A DNA stretch of 27,857 nucleotides, from positions 1-27,857 of the forward strand of contig CALHTM010000016.1 in the NCBI GenBank assembly GCA_938039975.1, given 5' to 3'. The notes below the pieces were generated by a model. It did no database searches, had not been told where the DNA came from, and saw only the letters and a list, made by a program, of their open reading frames with translations. Of the stretch, positions 1-6,549 are shown piece by piece. The position numbers and the translations under genes were made by a program. Source of the stretch: an uncultured Candidatus Saccharibacteria bacterium (GTDB taxonomy: Bacteria > Patescibacteriota > Saccharimonadia > Saccharimonadales > Saccharimonadaceae). The stretch's first letter is position 1; every line of letters starts with the position of its first letter.

Positions 1-312
1 CTGAATAGACCAAGGTAGGACTTTATCTGCTTGTGGAGAATTATGACTTACGCCATGACCTTTCTGCTGAAAGCAATTTCGGTTTTATGAATACTGGGTT
101 AGCCAAGGATACAAGAAAGTGAGCGATAAATAAGAATACATAAAAAACAGAGGTGGCAATCTGTTCGATGATACAAGTAGTGATAATGATACTTCAATAG
201 TTTAAGCTGCCTCGTCTGGAATAAGAGGCGGAGGTGAGATTCCTATGTAGCAGCCAATGCACCTACCAATGTCATAAAACTTAAAAATGAATTTTAACAA
301 GGAGGATTTAGA
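1..312. other. Non-coding or decayed stretch upstream of the element's small ORF
   Basis: No intact gene is visible. One plus-strand frame reads open from just after a stop at 6-8 to a TGA at 120-122 (about 37 codons, ending MNTGLAKDTRK), and another reads open from 134 to a TAA at about 203-205 (containing NRGGNLFDDTSSDND). Both look like 3' tails of coding sequence, perhaps remnants of transfer or replication genes of the element, but I cannot name the parent genes. A small hairpin pairs GCCTC (209-213) with GAGGC (225-229). Confidence 0.3.
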
Positions 313-459
313 ATGAATAACGAATTACTAAAATATAGCCTCCAATTATCTATGCTATCTATCTTGCTCTCTAAACATTTACTAAACGATATTGAATACA
401 GAAAGATAAAGTTAAAACTGATGAAAAAGTACAACATTTCAACAGAATTATATTTATAA
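313..459 (+). CDS. SHOCT-like small protein (48 aa)
   Basis: The ORF starts at ATG 313 behind a strong AAGGAGG ribosome site and ends TAA at 457-459. Its middle and C-terminal part has the SHOCT pattern: a hydrophobic helix, then LLNDIEYRKIKLKLMKKY with the acidic-Glu-Tyr turn and Lys/Leu-rich helix. SHOCT modules are short oligomerisation or binding domains. Small ones are commonly found next to large serine recombinases in Firmicutes integrative elements, where their role is unknown; an excision or directionality role would be speculation. The gene lies 60 bp upstream of the recombinase and shares its AT-rich composition. Confidence 0.55.
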   Translation: MNNELLKYSLQLSMLSILLSKHLLNDIEYRKIKLKLMKKYNISTELYL

Positions 460-475
460 TGTTTTGCGAGTGTGG

Positions 476-481
476 TATAAT
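476..481 (+). promoter_or_regulatory. Extended -10 promoter of the recombinase gene
   Basis: TGG precedes a perfect TATAAT (476-481), giving the TGn extended -10 form. No convincing -35 hexamer lies 17 nt upstream. Transcription would start near 488, giving a leader of about 30 nt with AAAGGAGG before the GTG start. Confidence 0.55.
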
Positions 482-519
482 AGAACTGCATAGAGAGATA
501 CAAAAAGGAGGCGGATGCA

Positions 520-2283
520 GTGAAGAAAGATGTAAAAGTTATTAAAGGTGATACCACACTGAAAAGAACTGCATCAGGCTGTGTTGAACGCTCAATAAAG
601 AGAGTGGCAGCGTATTGCAGAGTTAGTACGGATACTGAAGATCAGATTAACAGCTATAATTCTCAGGTAGAACATTACACAGAATTTATACAGAAAAATA
701 AAGAGTGGACTCTTGCCGGAATATATGCTGACGAGGCGATAACAGGAACACAGGTTGATCGAAGAATTGACTTTCAAAGGTTAATAAATGACTGTATGAA
801 CGGCGATATAGATATGATAATTACAAAGTCTATATCAAGATTTGCAAGAAATACATTAGACACCTTAAAGTATGTAAGAAAGTTGAAAGAGTTTAATGTT
901 GCGGTCTTTTTTGAAGAGGAAAACATAAACACCTTAACAATGGACGGAGAGTTGCTTTTAACAATTTTAAGTTCAGTTGCGCAACAGGAAGTAGAGAACA
1001 TTTCAGCCAATGTCAAAAAAGGTTTGAGAATGAAGATGGAAAGAGGAGAAATGGTCGGCTTTCAAGGGTGTTTAGGCTATGACTATGATCCGGAAACTAA
1101 AAGCATTTCTATCAATGAAAAAGAAGCTGAGATTGTAAGATATATTTTCAGAAGATATATTGAAGGTGTTGGCGGTATGGTAATCTCCAGAGAACTTGAA
1201 GAACAAGGATATTTATCGCCAAGAGGAAATAAAAGATGGACGGAAACAACAGTTTTAGGAATCATAAAAAACGAGAAATATAAAGGGGATCTTATGATGG
1301 GAAAGACCTATACGGTTGATCCTATTTCAAAGAGAAGATTGGATAATTTCGGAGAACAGGATAAGTTTTATATAGAGAACCATCACGAGCCAATCATTTC
1401 GGAAGAAGATTTTGAAAAAGCTCAAGGTATTAGATTAAGAAGGTCAAAAAACAGAAATACTGTTGCTAATAATGGCGGTAAGAGAGAAAAGTATTCAAGA
1501 AAATATGCTTTTAGCAGCATGCTTGAATGTGGATTTTGCGGTCATAATCTTTCAAGAAGAAATTGGCATTCGAGTTCAGAGTATACAAAAGTTATATGGC
1601 AGTGTGTCAATGCTACTAAAAACGGAAAGAAGTATTGTCCGCATAGTAAAGGGATTGAAGAAGAAGCCATAGAAAAAGCATTCATGGAAAGCTATCGTCA
1701 GGTATGCCACAATAATGTGGAAATTACTAATGAATTCCTTAAAACTGTGGAAGAAGAATTGAAAGACAACAGTTTAGCTAAAGACCTGAAGAAGATAACA
1801 AATCAACTTGATAAGATACTAAAGAAAGAAAAGGATCTTGTTGAGTTAAGGCTGAATGAGTCAATCAGCATGGATATATATCAGGACAAGTATAATGAAA
1901 TAGCCATTAGCAAAGAGAAATTACTTGCAGAAAAAAGGACTTTAGAAGTAACACTTACTGATGAAAAAGCATTGAAGAAAAGACTTGAGGGTTTTAAAAA
2001 ATTACTTGAATCCAATAAATACCTTGAGGAATTTGATAGAGCTGTATTTGAAAGTATAGTAGATAAAATCATTATTGGGGGAACTAACGATGAAGGCGAA
2101 ATTGATCCTGCAATGATTACTATCATATACAAGACCGGGAAAAAAGATTCTCAGGACGGGAGATTATTTAAGAGCAGAAGAAAAAATGCCAAGGAAGTTA
2201 ATGAGGAAACTGGCGACAAATTGTATCCTCAATCAAGCGACGAGGTTAATAATTTGTATTCCTATCCTATTGACAACACATAG
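520..2283 (+). CDS. Large serine recombinase of an integrative element
   Basis: This 587-aa protein is a large serine recombinase that would integrate and excise its element by a phosphoserine mechanism. The resolvase-type catalytic domain covers about residues 27-175: AAYCRVSTD holds the nucleophile Ser36 and TKSISRFARNTLD is the catalytic Arg/Ser helix. The recombinase domain follows (about 190-300). A zinc ribbon (CGFCGH, then CVNAT and CPH) lies near 345-385, and a Lys/Glu/Leu-rich coiled coil spans about 400-490. The start is GTG 520 with AAAGGAGG 8 nt upstream; the nearby ATG at 515 is out of frame and stops at once. The stop coincides with the composition break at about 2283, so the last residues may be supplied by host DNA. 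AT-rich codon use differs sharply from all genes downstream. Confidence 0.93.
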   Translation: MKKDVKVIKGDTTLKRTASGCVERSIKRVAAYCRVSTDTEDQINSYNSQVEHYTEFIQKNKEWTLAGIYADEAITGTQVDRRIDFQRLINDCMNGDIDMIITKSISRFARNTLDTLKYVRKLKEFNVAVFFEEENINTLTMDGELLLTILSSVAQQEVENISANVKKGLRMKMERGEMVGFQGCLGYDYDPETKSISINEKEAEIVRYIFRRYIEGVGGMVISRELEEQGYLSPRGNKRWTETTVLGIIKNEKYKGDLMMGKTYTVDPISKRRLDNFGEQDKFYIENHHEPIISEEDFEKAQGIRLRRSKNRNTVANNGGKREKYSRKYAFSSMLECGFCGHNLSRRNWHSSSEYTKVIWQCVNATKNGKKYCPHSKGIEEEAIEKAFMESYRQVCHNNVEITNEFLKTVEEELKDNSLAKDLKKITNQLDKILKKEKDLVELRLNESISMDIYQDKYNEIAISKEKLLAEKRTLEVTLTDEKALKKRLEGFKKLLESNKYLEEFDRAVFESIVDKIIIGGTNDEGEIDPAMITIIYKTGKKDSQDGRLFKSRRKNAKEVNEETGDKLYPQSSDEVNNLYSYPIDNT

Positions 2284-2297
2284 GGTCTGGGTACAAT
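2270..2297 (+). promoter_or_regulatory. Putative promoter of small ORF A, overlapping the recombinase 3' end
   Basis: TTGACA (2270-2275), 16-nt spacer, TACAAT (2292-2297). The -35 lies inside the last codons of the recombinase gene, so the promoter straddles the element/host junction. Confidence 0.5.
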
Positions 2298-2301
2298 CAT
2301 C

Positions 2302-2328
2302 GTCGATCGCCCCGGCACGGGGCGGAAG
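2302..2328 (+). promoter_or_regulatory. GC-rich leader hairpin before small ORF A
   Basis: CGCCCC pairs with GGGGCG across a short loop, followed at once by the purine run GAAGGAAGG that could serve as SD for a GTG start at 2339. The leader motif GGGCGGAAGG also occurs in the leader hairpins of ORFs C and F. Confidence 0.4.
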
Positions 2329-2359
2329 GAAGGTCCAAGTGGTTCTTTATTCGAGTAGC

Positions 2360-2728
2360 ATGTTTGCTACTACTAAAAACTCTTTTGCTAGTAGCTATTA
2401 TGAGTGGGTATCCTCGGATCGTCGAGTCTACGAGATGGCGGCTGACGGAAATGTCGAGGCCTGTAGAGCTCTTAGTCTTATGAGCGCTGCTCGTGAGGTG
2501 GGGTTTTACGCTGAGACGTCTTGTCGAGTCTCGGGGTATGGCAAGACATTCGTGCTGGCCGTGTATGACAGGGAAGGGGGAAAGCTTCTTACTTCCTTTC
2601 ACTGTAGCGACGGCATCGAGACTTTGCATTCCCTGTACGCGGAAGAATTGCTACCAGAGCCATCGAGCTGGCGTCCATATTTCAGGCGTATGCTTGATTG
2701 GGCTACTAGCCCATCAACCACACTCTAA
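2360..2728 (+). CDS. Small unrecognised protein A (122 aa)
   Basis: I do not recognise this protein. It is a mixed, soluble-looking polypeptide without signal peptide or membrane segment; a Ser-rich start is followed by a helical stretch (DGNVEACRALSLMSAAREVG), a probable beta region (YGKTFVLAVYDREGGKLL) and a Trp-containing C-terminal helix. The start is uncertain: ATG 2360 lies within a GTAGCA/TGCTAC hairpin and lacks a good SD, whereas in-frame GTG 2339 follows GAAGGAAGG and would add seven residues. It is the first gene after the integrated element. Strong RNA structure lies downstream, including a hairpin block shared with ORF D, so I place it with the structured small-ORF cassettes B-F. 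It could also be a fortuitous ORF in a structured RNA. Confidence 0.45.
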   Translation: MFATTKNSFASSYYEWVSSDRRVYEMAADGNVEACRALSLMSAAREVGFYAETSCRVSGYGKTFVLAVYDREGGKLLTSFHCSDGIETLHSLYAEELLPEPSSWRPYFRRMLDWATSPSTTL

Positions 2729-2739
2729 TATCGTCGGCA

Positions 2740-2780
2740 GCCGCAAAGGCAAGCTCAAGCCAGCAGAGCTGCGCCTTTGC
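2740..2780 (+). other. Inverted repeat just 3' of ORF A
   Basis: GCAAAGGC followed by GCTC pairs with GAGC followed by GCCTTTGC, giving a long imperfect hairpin directly upstream of the GGGGCGGG hairpin. Confidence 0.5.
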
Positions 2781-2783
2781 TCT

Positions 2784-2830
2784 GGGGCGGGGCGCGCGAT
2801 TCAGTTCGCCGTCCCGCCCCCAACTCAACT
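2784..2830 (+). repeat. 3' hairpin block, copy 1 (shared with 14037-14084)
   Basis: GGGGCGGGGC (2784-2793) pairs with GTCCCGCCCC (2811-2820) with one G-U wobble. A central GCGCGATT and TTCGCCG, and the tail CAACTCAACT, are shared with the copy after ORF D. No T-run follows, so it may be an RNA stability or processing element rather than a simple terminator. It also lies between convergent genes (A and the malic enzyme). Confidence 0.7.
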
Positions 2831-2850
2831 ACTTAGTATTGATTTAGGAT

Positions 2851-3984
2851 TTATTTTATGACATTTGCCACCGCTGGCACGACGCGTTTGTCGAATGGCG
2901 ACGGTATAACTTCGTCGGCGGTTGGGTTATCGACCAGCGCTGCTAGAGCTTCGGCGGCGGCTAGCTTGTGCTGGTCGGTGATTTTCTGGACGCCATTATC
3001 TAGTGCGCCGCGGAAAATACCAGGGAAAGCCAAGGAATTATTAACTTGATTCGGGAAGTCGCTGCGGCCAGTCGCTACGACAGCTGCACCAGCGCTAATC
3101 GCGGCATCGGGCATGATTTCGGGTACTGGATTGGCTAGGGCGAAAATAATCGGCTGGCTGGCCATTGCGGCGACCATCTCTGGCGCCAGCGAATTAGCAG
3201 CCGATACGCCGATGAAGATATCGGCGCCAGTTAATACTTCTTCTAGCGTACCGCTTTCTGAAGTATTCAAATATTGCTGCAAGGCGATTTTTTCTGGTGA
3301 CAGGTCAGTGCGGTCGCCGCTCAGCGCGCCGTGGCGATCGAGCGCAATTAAGTTTTTGACGCCGTACAGATTGAGCAGCTTAATAATCGCTGTGCCAGCC
3401 GCGCCTGGCCCTGCCAGGACGACTTTGCAGTCGCGTAAGTTTTTGCCGACAACCTTGGCGGCGTTGATCAGCCCGGCTAGCACTACTATTGCCGTACCGT
3501 GCTGGTCATCGTGAAATACTGGAATGTCTAGTTCGGCTTTCAAACGCTCCTCGATCTCGAAGCATTTTGGCGAAGCGATATCCTCTAAATTGATCGCCCC
3601 GAAGCTCGGCGCTATCGCCTTGATCGCAGCGATGATTTCTTCTGGCTCATGAACGTCCAAGACGATTGGCACAGCATCGACATTAGCGAAATGCTTGAAC
3701 AGCAGCGCCTTGCCTTCCATGACTGGCATGGCGGCTTTCGGCCCCAAATCGCCCAAGCCTAAAATCGCTGAACCGTCAGAAATCACGCCGACCAAATTGT
3801 TCGTCCAAGTGTATTTCGGCAAATCCGCCGGGTTCTCGGCGATGGCTTGGCTGATCGCGCCGACGCCCGGGCTGTAATAAGCGCTAAGTTTATCGCGGTC
3901 AATTTCGCCGTTATCGCGCAGCGCGGTGGTGATTTTGCCTTTATATTTTTGGTGTAGTTCGAGTGCTAGTTTGTTGTAATTCAT
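2851..3984 (-). CDS. NAD(P)-dependent malic enzyme (oxaloacetate-decarboxylating)
   Basis: Malic enzyme converts malate to pyruvate and CO2 with reduction of NAD(P), a cytosolic step. Family signatures are clear: YYSPGVGAISQAI near residue 35, GLGDLGPKAAMPVMEGKA with the catalytic Lys, the divalent-metal region NLEDIASPKCFEIEE and HDDQHGTAIV, and the nucleotide-binding loop VLAGPGAAGTAII. Its 377 aa match the short bacterial type without a fused phosphotransacetylase. The start at 3984 was chosen over an upstream in-frame ATG because TATAAT (3991-3996, minus strand) lies only 6 nt before it, which points to a leaderless mRNA. The gene is convergent with ORF A and divergent from the lipoprotein gene. 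Cofactor choice (NAD or NADP) cannot be read with confidence. Confidence 0.92.
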   Translation of the reverse strand: MNYNKLALELHQKYKGKITTALRDNGEIDRDKLSAYYSPGVGAISQAIAENPADLPKYTWTNNLVGVISDGSAILGLGDLGPKAAMPVMEGKALLFKHFANVDAVPIVLDVHEPEEIIAAIKAIAPSFGAINLEDIASPKCFEIEERLKAELDIPVFHDDQHGTAIVVLAGLINAAKVVGKNLRDCKVVLAGPGAAGTAIIKLLNLYGVKNLIALDRHGALSGDRTDLSPEKIALQQYLNTSESGTLEEVLTGADIFIGVSAANSLAPEMVAAMASQPIIFALANPVPEIMPDAAISAGAAVVATGRSDFPNQVNNSLAFPGIFRGALDNGVQKITDQHKLAAAEALAALVDNPTADEVIPSPFDKRVVPAVANVIK

Positions 3985-3990
3985 GAGTAT

Positions 3991-3996
3991 ATTATA
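3991..3996 (-). promoter_or_regulatory. -10 box giving a leaderless malic enzyme transcript
   Basis: TATAAT on the minus strand ends 6 nt before the ATG, placing +1 at or next to the start codon. No clear -35 is seen and no SD precedes the ATG. Confidence 0.6.
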
Positions 3997-4024
3997 GCGC
4001 GTTTTGGCATTTTGGGCGCGCATG

Positions 4025-4053
4025 TTGAACTAAATGGCAGTTTGTAGCATAAT
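4025..4053 (+). promoter_or_regulatory. Promoter of the lipoprotein gene, leaderless type
   Basis: TTGAAC (4025-4030), 17-nt spacer, CATAAT (4048-4053), then 6 nt to ATG 4060. Transcription should begin at the start codon; there is no SD. Confidence 0.6.
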
Positions 4054-4059
4054 ATATTT

Positions 4060-4677
4060 ATGAGAAGAAATGGAGAGTTTTTAGGCACAATAAGAAACCG
4101 GTTGACAACATTTTTGGCAGTTGGAAGTTTAGCGTTAAGCTCGTTTGTCGGGTCGTGCTCGGCTGAGAGTCAGACGCCGGATTCTACGCCAGCCGGGAGT
4201 ACTGCCTCCGAGAGCGCTACTGCTGGGACACTAACTTATGAGGAGTTAGCCAAAAAAATTGGCGAGGGTGATTCAGTTTGGATCGCGCCAGTTGCTTACA
4301 TACAGAGTACAGACGGTGAAAACAGCGGCAAGATTGTTGTACGCCCAGCTGCTGAAGTCAACGGCGACCCGACATGTCAGCAGCCTGGCGAATCGCGGCA
4401 GGTGGGCGACGAACAGGTAAGATACTATGCCGTTGAAGATGGCAAATTGGTGGAAGTAGACCCTCCGTCATCCAAGGCGGCCAGACGGTCGGATAGCGTC
4501 GATGAAAATACGGTTATCTGCGTGAAATTTGACGGGGCAGTCGACGGATTCCAGCCAGGAGCGGAGCTTCCGACGACTATGGTTATTGACGGCGAGCCCT
4601 ACCGTGTCGTATACGTAGAGAGTTCAACAAAAAACTCGTTGACCCCGCGCCAAGCTCTTGACCCGATTGACAAATAG
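4060..4677 (+). CDS. Putative lipoprotein of unknown function (205 aa)
   Basis: Basic N-terminus (MRRNGEF, RNR) followed by a hydrophobic segment (about residues 16-31) and a lipobox-like VGSC with Cys33, so it is probably exported and lipid-anchored. A Ser/Thr/Ala/Pro-rich linker covers about 34-56, as in Gram-positive lipoproteins. The rest is a small acidic extracellular domain with two Cys (in DPTCQQPG and NTVICVKF) that could form a disulfide. I do not recognise the domain. It starts at ATG 4060 directly behind a leaderless-type promoter. The next gene (4760) also encodes a small anchored, Asp/Ser/Thr-rich exported protein with a Cys pair, so both may be cell-surface components of an epibiont. 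Confidence 0.7.
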   Translation: MRRNGEFLGTIRNRLTTFLAVGSLALSSFVGSCSAESQTPDSTPAGSTASESATAGTLTYEELAKKIGEGDSVWIAPVAYIQSTDGENSGKIVVRPAAEVNGDPTCQQPGESRQVGDEQVRYYAVEDGKLVEVDPPSSKAARRSDSVDENTVICVKFDGAVDGFQPGAELPTTMVIDGEPYRVVYVESSTKNSLTPRQALDPIDK

Positions 4678-4686
4678 CTATTTTGC

Positions 4687-4715
4687 TTGCATTTTAGTAT
4701 AGTTTGTGGTATAAT
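4687..4715 (+). promoter_or_regulatory. Promoter of the 4760 gene
   Basis: TTGCAT (4687-4692), 17-nt spacer, TATAAT (4710-4715) with TGG before it (extended -10). The transcript would have a leader of about 40 nt with GAGG at 4741-4744. Confidence 0.65.
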
Positions 4716-4759
4716 AAAAAGACATACCAATTTTAATTTCGAGGTAAAAATATAACGAG

Positions 4760-5242
4760 ATGGGTATATTAGAATTTGACAGGCCAGCTATGAGACATGC
4801 AGCGTCTGAGGGGTCTACTGGCTTAGATTGGGATTGGCTGCCCAAGAAGGAGTTAAGGAAACCGATAGTCGTTCTCTCTGCGCTTGTTGTAGCGGCAACT
4901 TGTTCTACTGTGCATGAATCTATGGACCTTGCTACGCATGGAGAAAAAGATCCTACTCCTGTGACAGACAGGACTGATAATTTGCCTCAGCCAGCGGTGC
5001 CAGGCGACTCTATTGACACTAGCACTGACACTGATCAGCCTTCTTCGGACAGAGTAGTGGTAGACGGAGCTTTCTACGAGAGCACTTGCCAAATATGGCG
5101 AGAATCGGGGCAAGCTGGTAAATTCGTATGTGCCAACCCGAATAGAACTTTCAATCCGGGGGTTCAGCCGGTAGGCGGTGCTAACCCTAATACTCGGTTT
5201 CACGTCAATATCGATAGCGCTGACCAGTCAACCACGGCGTAG
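4760..5242 (+). CDS. Single-pass membrane protein with extracellular Asp/Thr-rich region (160 aa)
   Basis: Unrecognised protein. A cytoplasmic N-terminus of about 33 residues ending in KKELRK precedes one membrane helix (PIVVLSALVVAATC, about 35-50). The outside part begins with a Pro/Asp/Thr/Ser-rich linker (about 62-97) and ends in a compact region with two Cys (STCQIW and KFVCANPN), likely disulfide-bonded. ATG 4760 is the first start in an open frame; GAGG lies 15 nt upstream, rather far, so translation initiation may be weak. It shares overall design with the preceding lipoprotein, which suggests a surface role, but nothing identifies a function. Confidence 0.6.
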   Translation: MGILEFDRPAMRHAASEGSTGLDWDWLPKKELRKPIVVLSALVVAATCSTVHESMDLATHGEKDPTPVTDRTDNLPQPAVPGDSIDTSTDTDQPSSDRVVVDGAFYESTCQIWRESGQAGKFVCANPNRTFNPGVQPVGGANPNTRFHVNIDSADQSTTA

Positions 5243-5261
5243 GGTTTTTTGAAATTGATAA

Positions 5262-5337
5262 AATATCAAGCGCAGCTGGCGGCTAGATGGACTCTGCCGC
5301 TAGCCATCTTTACGTCTATTGCTCGCCGCTTGATATT
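5262..5337. repeat. Inverted repeat overlapping the rplS promoter
   Basis: AATATCAAGCG (5262-5272) is perfectly complementary to CGCTTGATATT (5327-5337). GGCTAG (5281-5286) pairs with CTAGCC (5300-5305) inside. The right arm lies in the spacer of the rplS promoter, so it could be an operator or a terminator-like hairpin for the upstream transcript. Confidence 0.55.
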
Positions 5338-5347
5338 GTGTTAGAAT
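5319..5347 (+). promoter_or_regulatory. rplS promoter
   Basis: TTGCTC (5319-5324), 17-nt spacer, TAGAAT (5342-5347) preceded by TGT (extended -10). It gives a leader of about 95 nt before rplS, which contains a small hairpin CGCAG/CTGCG near 5398-5415. Confidence 0.55.
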
Positions 5348-5451
5348 ACTTGCATTGTACGAGAGTTAATTATTCGGGCTTTGTTCGGTGTGGAGCCGCA
5401 GAGGTACAACTGCGTGGCCAGCCAGAATCGGTTCGAAAGATAGGAAAAATT

Positions 5452-5973
5452 ATGAGTTTTGCATTAATCCAAAAAGTCAACGACGAGCAAAAGAAAGCGC
5501 AAGTTGTCGATGTTCGCAGCGGCGACACCGTACGCGTCTATCAGAAAATCAAAGAGGGCAACAAGGAGCGCATTCAGATGTTCGAGGGCGTGGTCATCCG
5601 CACCGATAACAAAGGCCAGCACACTAGCCGCATCACCGTTCGCAAAGTTGCTTCGGGTATCGGCGTCGAAAAATCGTTCTTGCTGCATAGCCCGCTGGTC
5701 GAAAAAGTCGAGATTGTGCGCCGGGCCAAGGTTCGCCGCAACTTCTTGAGCTTCTTGCGCAAACGCAGCGGCAAGTCGGCCCGCTTGACGGCCGTCAAGT
5801 TTGATCGCGAAGCTGTCAACGCAGTCCGCGACGAACATGCCGAAGAAGAAGCCGCTCGCTTGAAAGAGGAAAAAGCTAAAGAAGCTGCCGAGAAAAAGGC
5901 CGCCGAAGATGCCAAACAGGCCGAGCTTGATGCTAAGGCCGCCGAGGTCGCTGCTCGCCACGCCGAAAATTAA
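5452..5973 (+). CDS. rplS: Large ribosomal subunit protein bL19
   Basis: bL19 sits at the 30S-50S interface of the ribosome. Residues 1-115 are a canonical L19: VRSGDTVRVYQKIKEGNKERIQ, FEGVVIRTDNKG, the SGIGVEKSFLLHSPLVEKVEIV block and the basic VRRAKVRRNFLSFLRKRSGKSARL end. Standard L19 stops near 115-120 aa; here a tail of about 55 residues rich in Ala, Glu and Lys follows, predicted as a charged helix. ATG 5452 follows AGGA at a short distance. The frame is open further upstream but that part has no L19 similarity. It appears monocistronic with its own promoter and a strong terminator. Confidence 0.97.
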   Translation: MSFALIQKVNDEQKKAQVVDVRSGDTVRVYQKIKEGNKERIQMFEGVVIRTDNKGQHTSRITVRKVASGIGVEKSFLLHSPLVEKVEIVRRAKVRRNFLSFLRKRSGKSARLTAVKFDREAVNAVRDEHAEEEAARLKEEKAKEAAEKKAAEDAKQAELDAKAAEVAARHAEN

Positions 5974-6000
5974 TGGCAGTCTGTATCTAGCGCTAGCGAT

Positions 6001-6031
6001 AAATCCCGCCGATGAGCGGGATTTTGTTTTG
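6001..6031 (+). terminator. Intrinsic terminator of rplS
   Basis: AAATCCCGC pairs with GCGGGATTT around a 6-nt loop and is followed by a T-rich run (TTTTGTTTT). Confidence 0.85.
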
Positions 6032-6059
6032 TTGGCAAAATAGGCTCAAAAAGGAAAGT

Positions 6060-6185
6060 GCCCGCCGAGGCGGCTCAAGCAGAACGTGTGTGTTCCGCGA
6101 GCCGCCCCAGCGGGCGTCGGAGAGGAAACGGCCCACCGAGTAGGCCAATGGCAGGGCAGGATTTCTGCCTGCGGGCCGTTTCCTC
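6060..6185 (-). ncRNA. Structured 3' region of cassette B
   Basis: Two strong hairpins follow the ORF B stop codon (minus strand). GAGGAAACGGCCC (6122-6134) pairs perfectly over 13 bp with 6173-6185, with an inner GGCAG/CTGCC arm. GCCCGC (6060-6065) pairs with 6110-6115, enclosing GGCGGCTC (6069-6076) paired with 6099-6106 and a GAAC/GTTC tip. Such nested GC-rich arms exceed what termination needs. Confidence 0.6.
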
Positions 6186-6196
6186 GGGGGTTGGGG

Positions 6197-6436
6197 TCAG
6201 CGGCCGCCGGGGCGGCGGGCCGGAGTCGTGTTGTCGGTCGCCATGGATGCGGCAAATACAACTATGGCAAAAACCATAATTGTAATAAGCAAACTGACCC
6301 AGAAACTTAGGGCCGGGATTGCGCTACACAGCGAGTGTAGCACCCCCAGCACAATCATAACTGCCCAGGCTAAGATGGCCCAGGTGATGGTCGGAATTCC
6401 GACCATCACGAACAGGATAAACAATTTACCCTTCAC
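6197..6436 (-). CDS. Small two-helix membrane protein B (79 aa)
   Basis: Unrecognised. After KGK, a hydrophobic region of about 26 residues (LFILFVMVGIPTITWAILAW onward) and a second helix (FWVSLLITIMVFAIVVFAA) predict two transmembrane segments; a short polar tail ends RRPGGR. I prefer the GTG at 6436 because AGGGGG lies 6-7 nt before it; an in-frame GTG at 6445 overlaps that SD. An extended -10 promoter lies upstream and two large hairpins downstream. It resembles ORFs C, D and F in being a tiny membrane protein with structured UTRs. Proteins of this kind include holin- or toxin-like peptides and small regulators, but nothing decides between them. Confidence 0.55.
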   Translation of the reverse strand: MKGKLFILFVMVGIPTITWAILAWAVMIVLGVLHSLCSAIPALSFWVSLLITIMVFAIVVFAASMATDNTTPARRPGGR

Positions 6437-6480
6437 ACCAAACACCCCCTCTCGATAGTCAACGTGCTTAGCTTACCAAT

Positions 6481-6486
6481 ATTATA
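6481..6486 (-). promoter_or_regulatory. Extended -10 promoter of cassette B
   Basis: Minus-strand TATAAT preceded by TGT. No good -35 is visible. It gives a leader of about 40 nt and is back to back with the rnhB promoter. Confidence 0.6.
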
Positions 6487-6514
6487 ACACAAATTCCGCC
6501 ACCTGTGTCTGCGA

Positions 6515-6543
6515 TTGAGCCTATCGCTGCCATTTGTTATCAT
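6515..6543 (+). promoter_or_regulatory. rnhB-yraN promoter, leaderless type
   Basis: TTGAGC (6515-6520), 17-nt spacer, TATCAT (6538-6543) with TGT before it, then 6 nt to ATG 6550. No SD is present. Confidence 0.65.
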
Positions 6544-6549
6544 GAACTT

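Larger units (their letters stand above)
1..2283 (+). mobile_element. Right-hand end of an integrated Firmicutes-like element (ICE-like), partial
   Basis: The block is much more AT-rich than the rest of the window and uses AT-ending codons and strong AGGAGG-type ribosome sites, as in Clostridia/Bacilli. It holds a SHOCT-like small ORF and a large serine recombinase gene reaching the very end. In such elements (Tn5397 tndX, Tn4451 tnpX) the recombinase gene typically sits next to one element end. Composition changes abruptly at about 2270-2290. The left end lies outside the window, and neither attachment core nor cargo can be seen. A metagenome assembly chimera is the main alternative. Confidence 0.6.

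Noticed and set aside
3985..4023. Longer N-termini for malic enzyme, pepN, tgt and the PBP
   Set aside because: The upstream in-frame ATGs lie at or before the predicted -10 boxes and add residues without family similarity.
5348..5451. Known L19 leader RNA upstream of rplS
   Set aside because: A leader of about 95 nt with one small hairpin exists, but I see no specific match to the Firmicutes L19 leader structure.
5464..5961. 165-codon minus-strand ORF opposite rplS
   Set aside because: Phe/Leu-rich mirror of the Lys/Glu-rich L19 tail, with no independent evidence.
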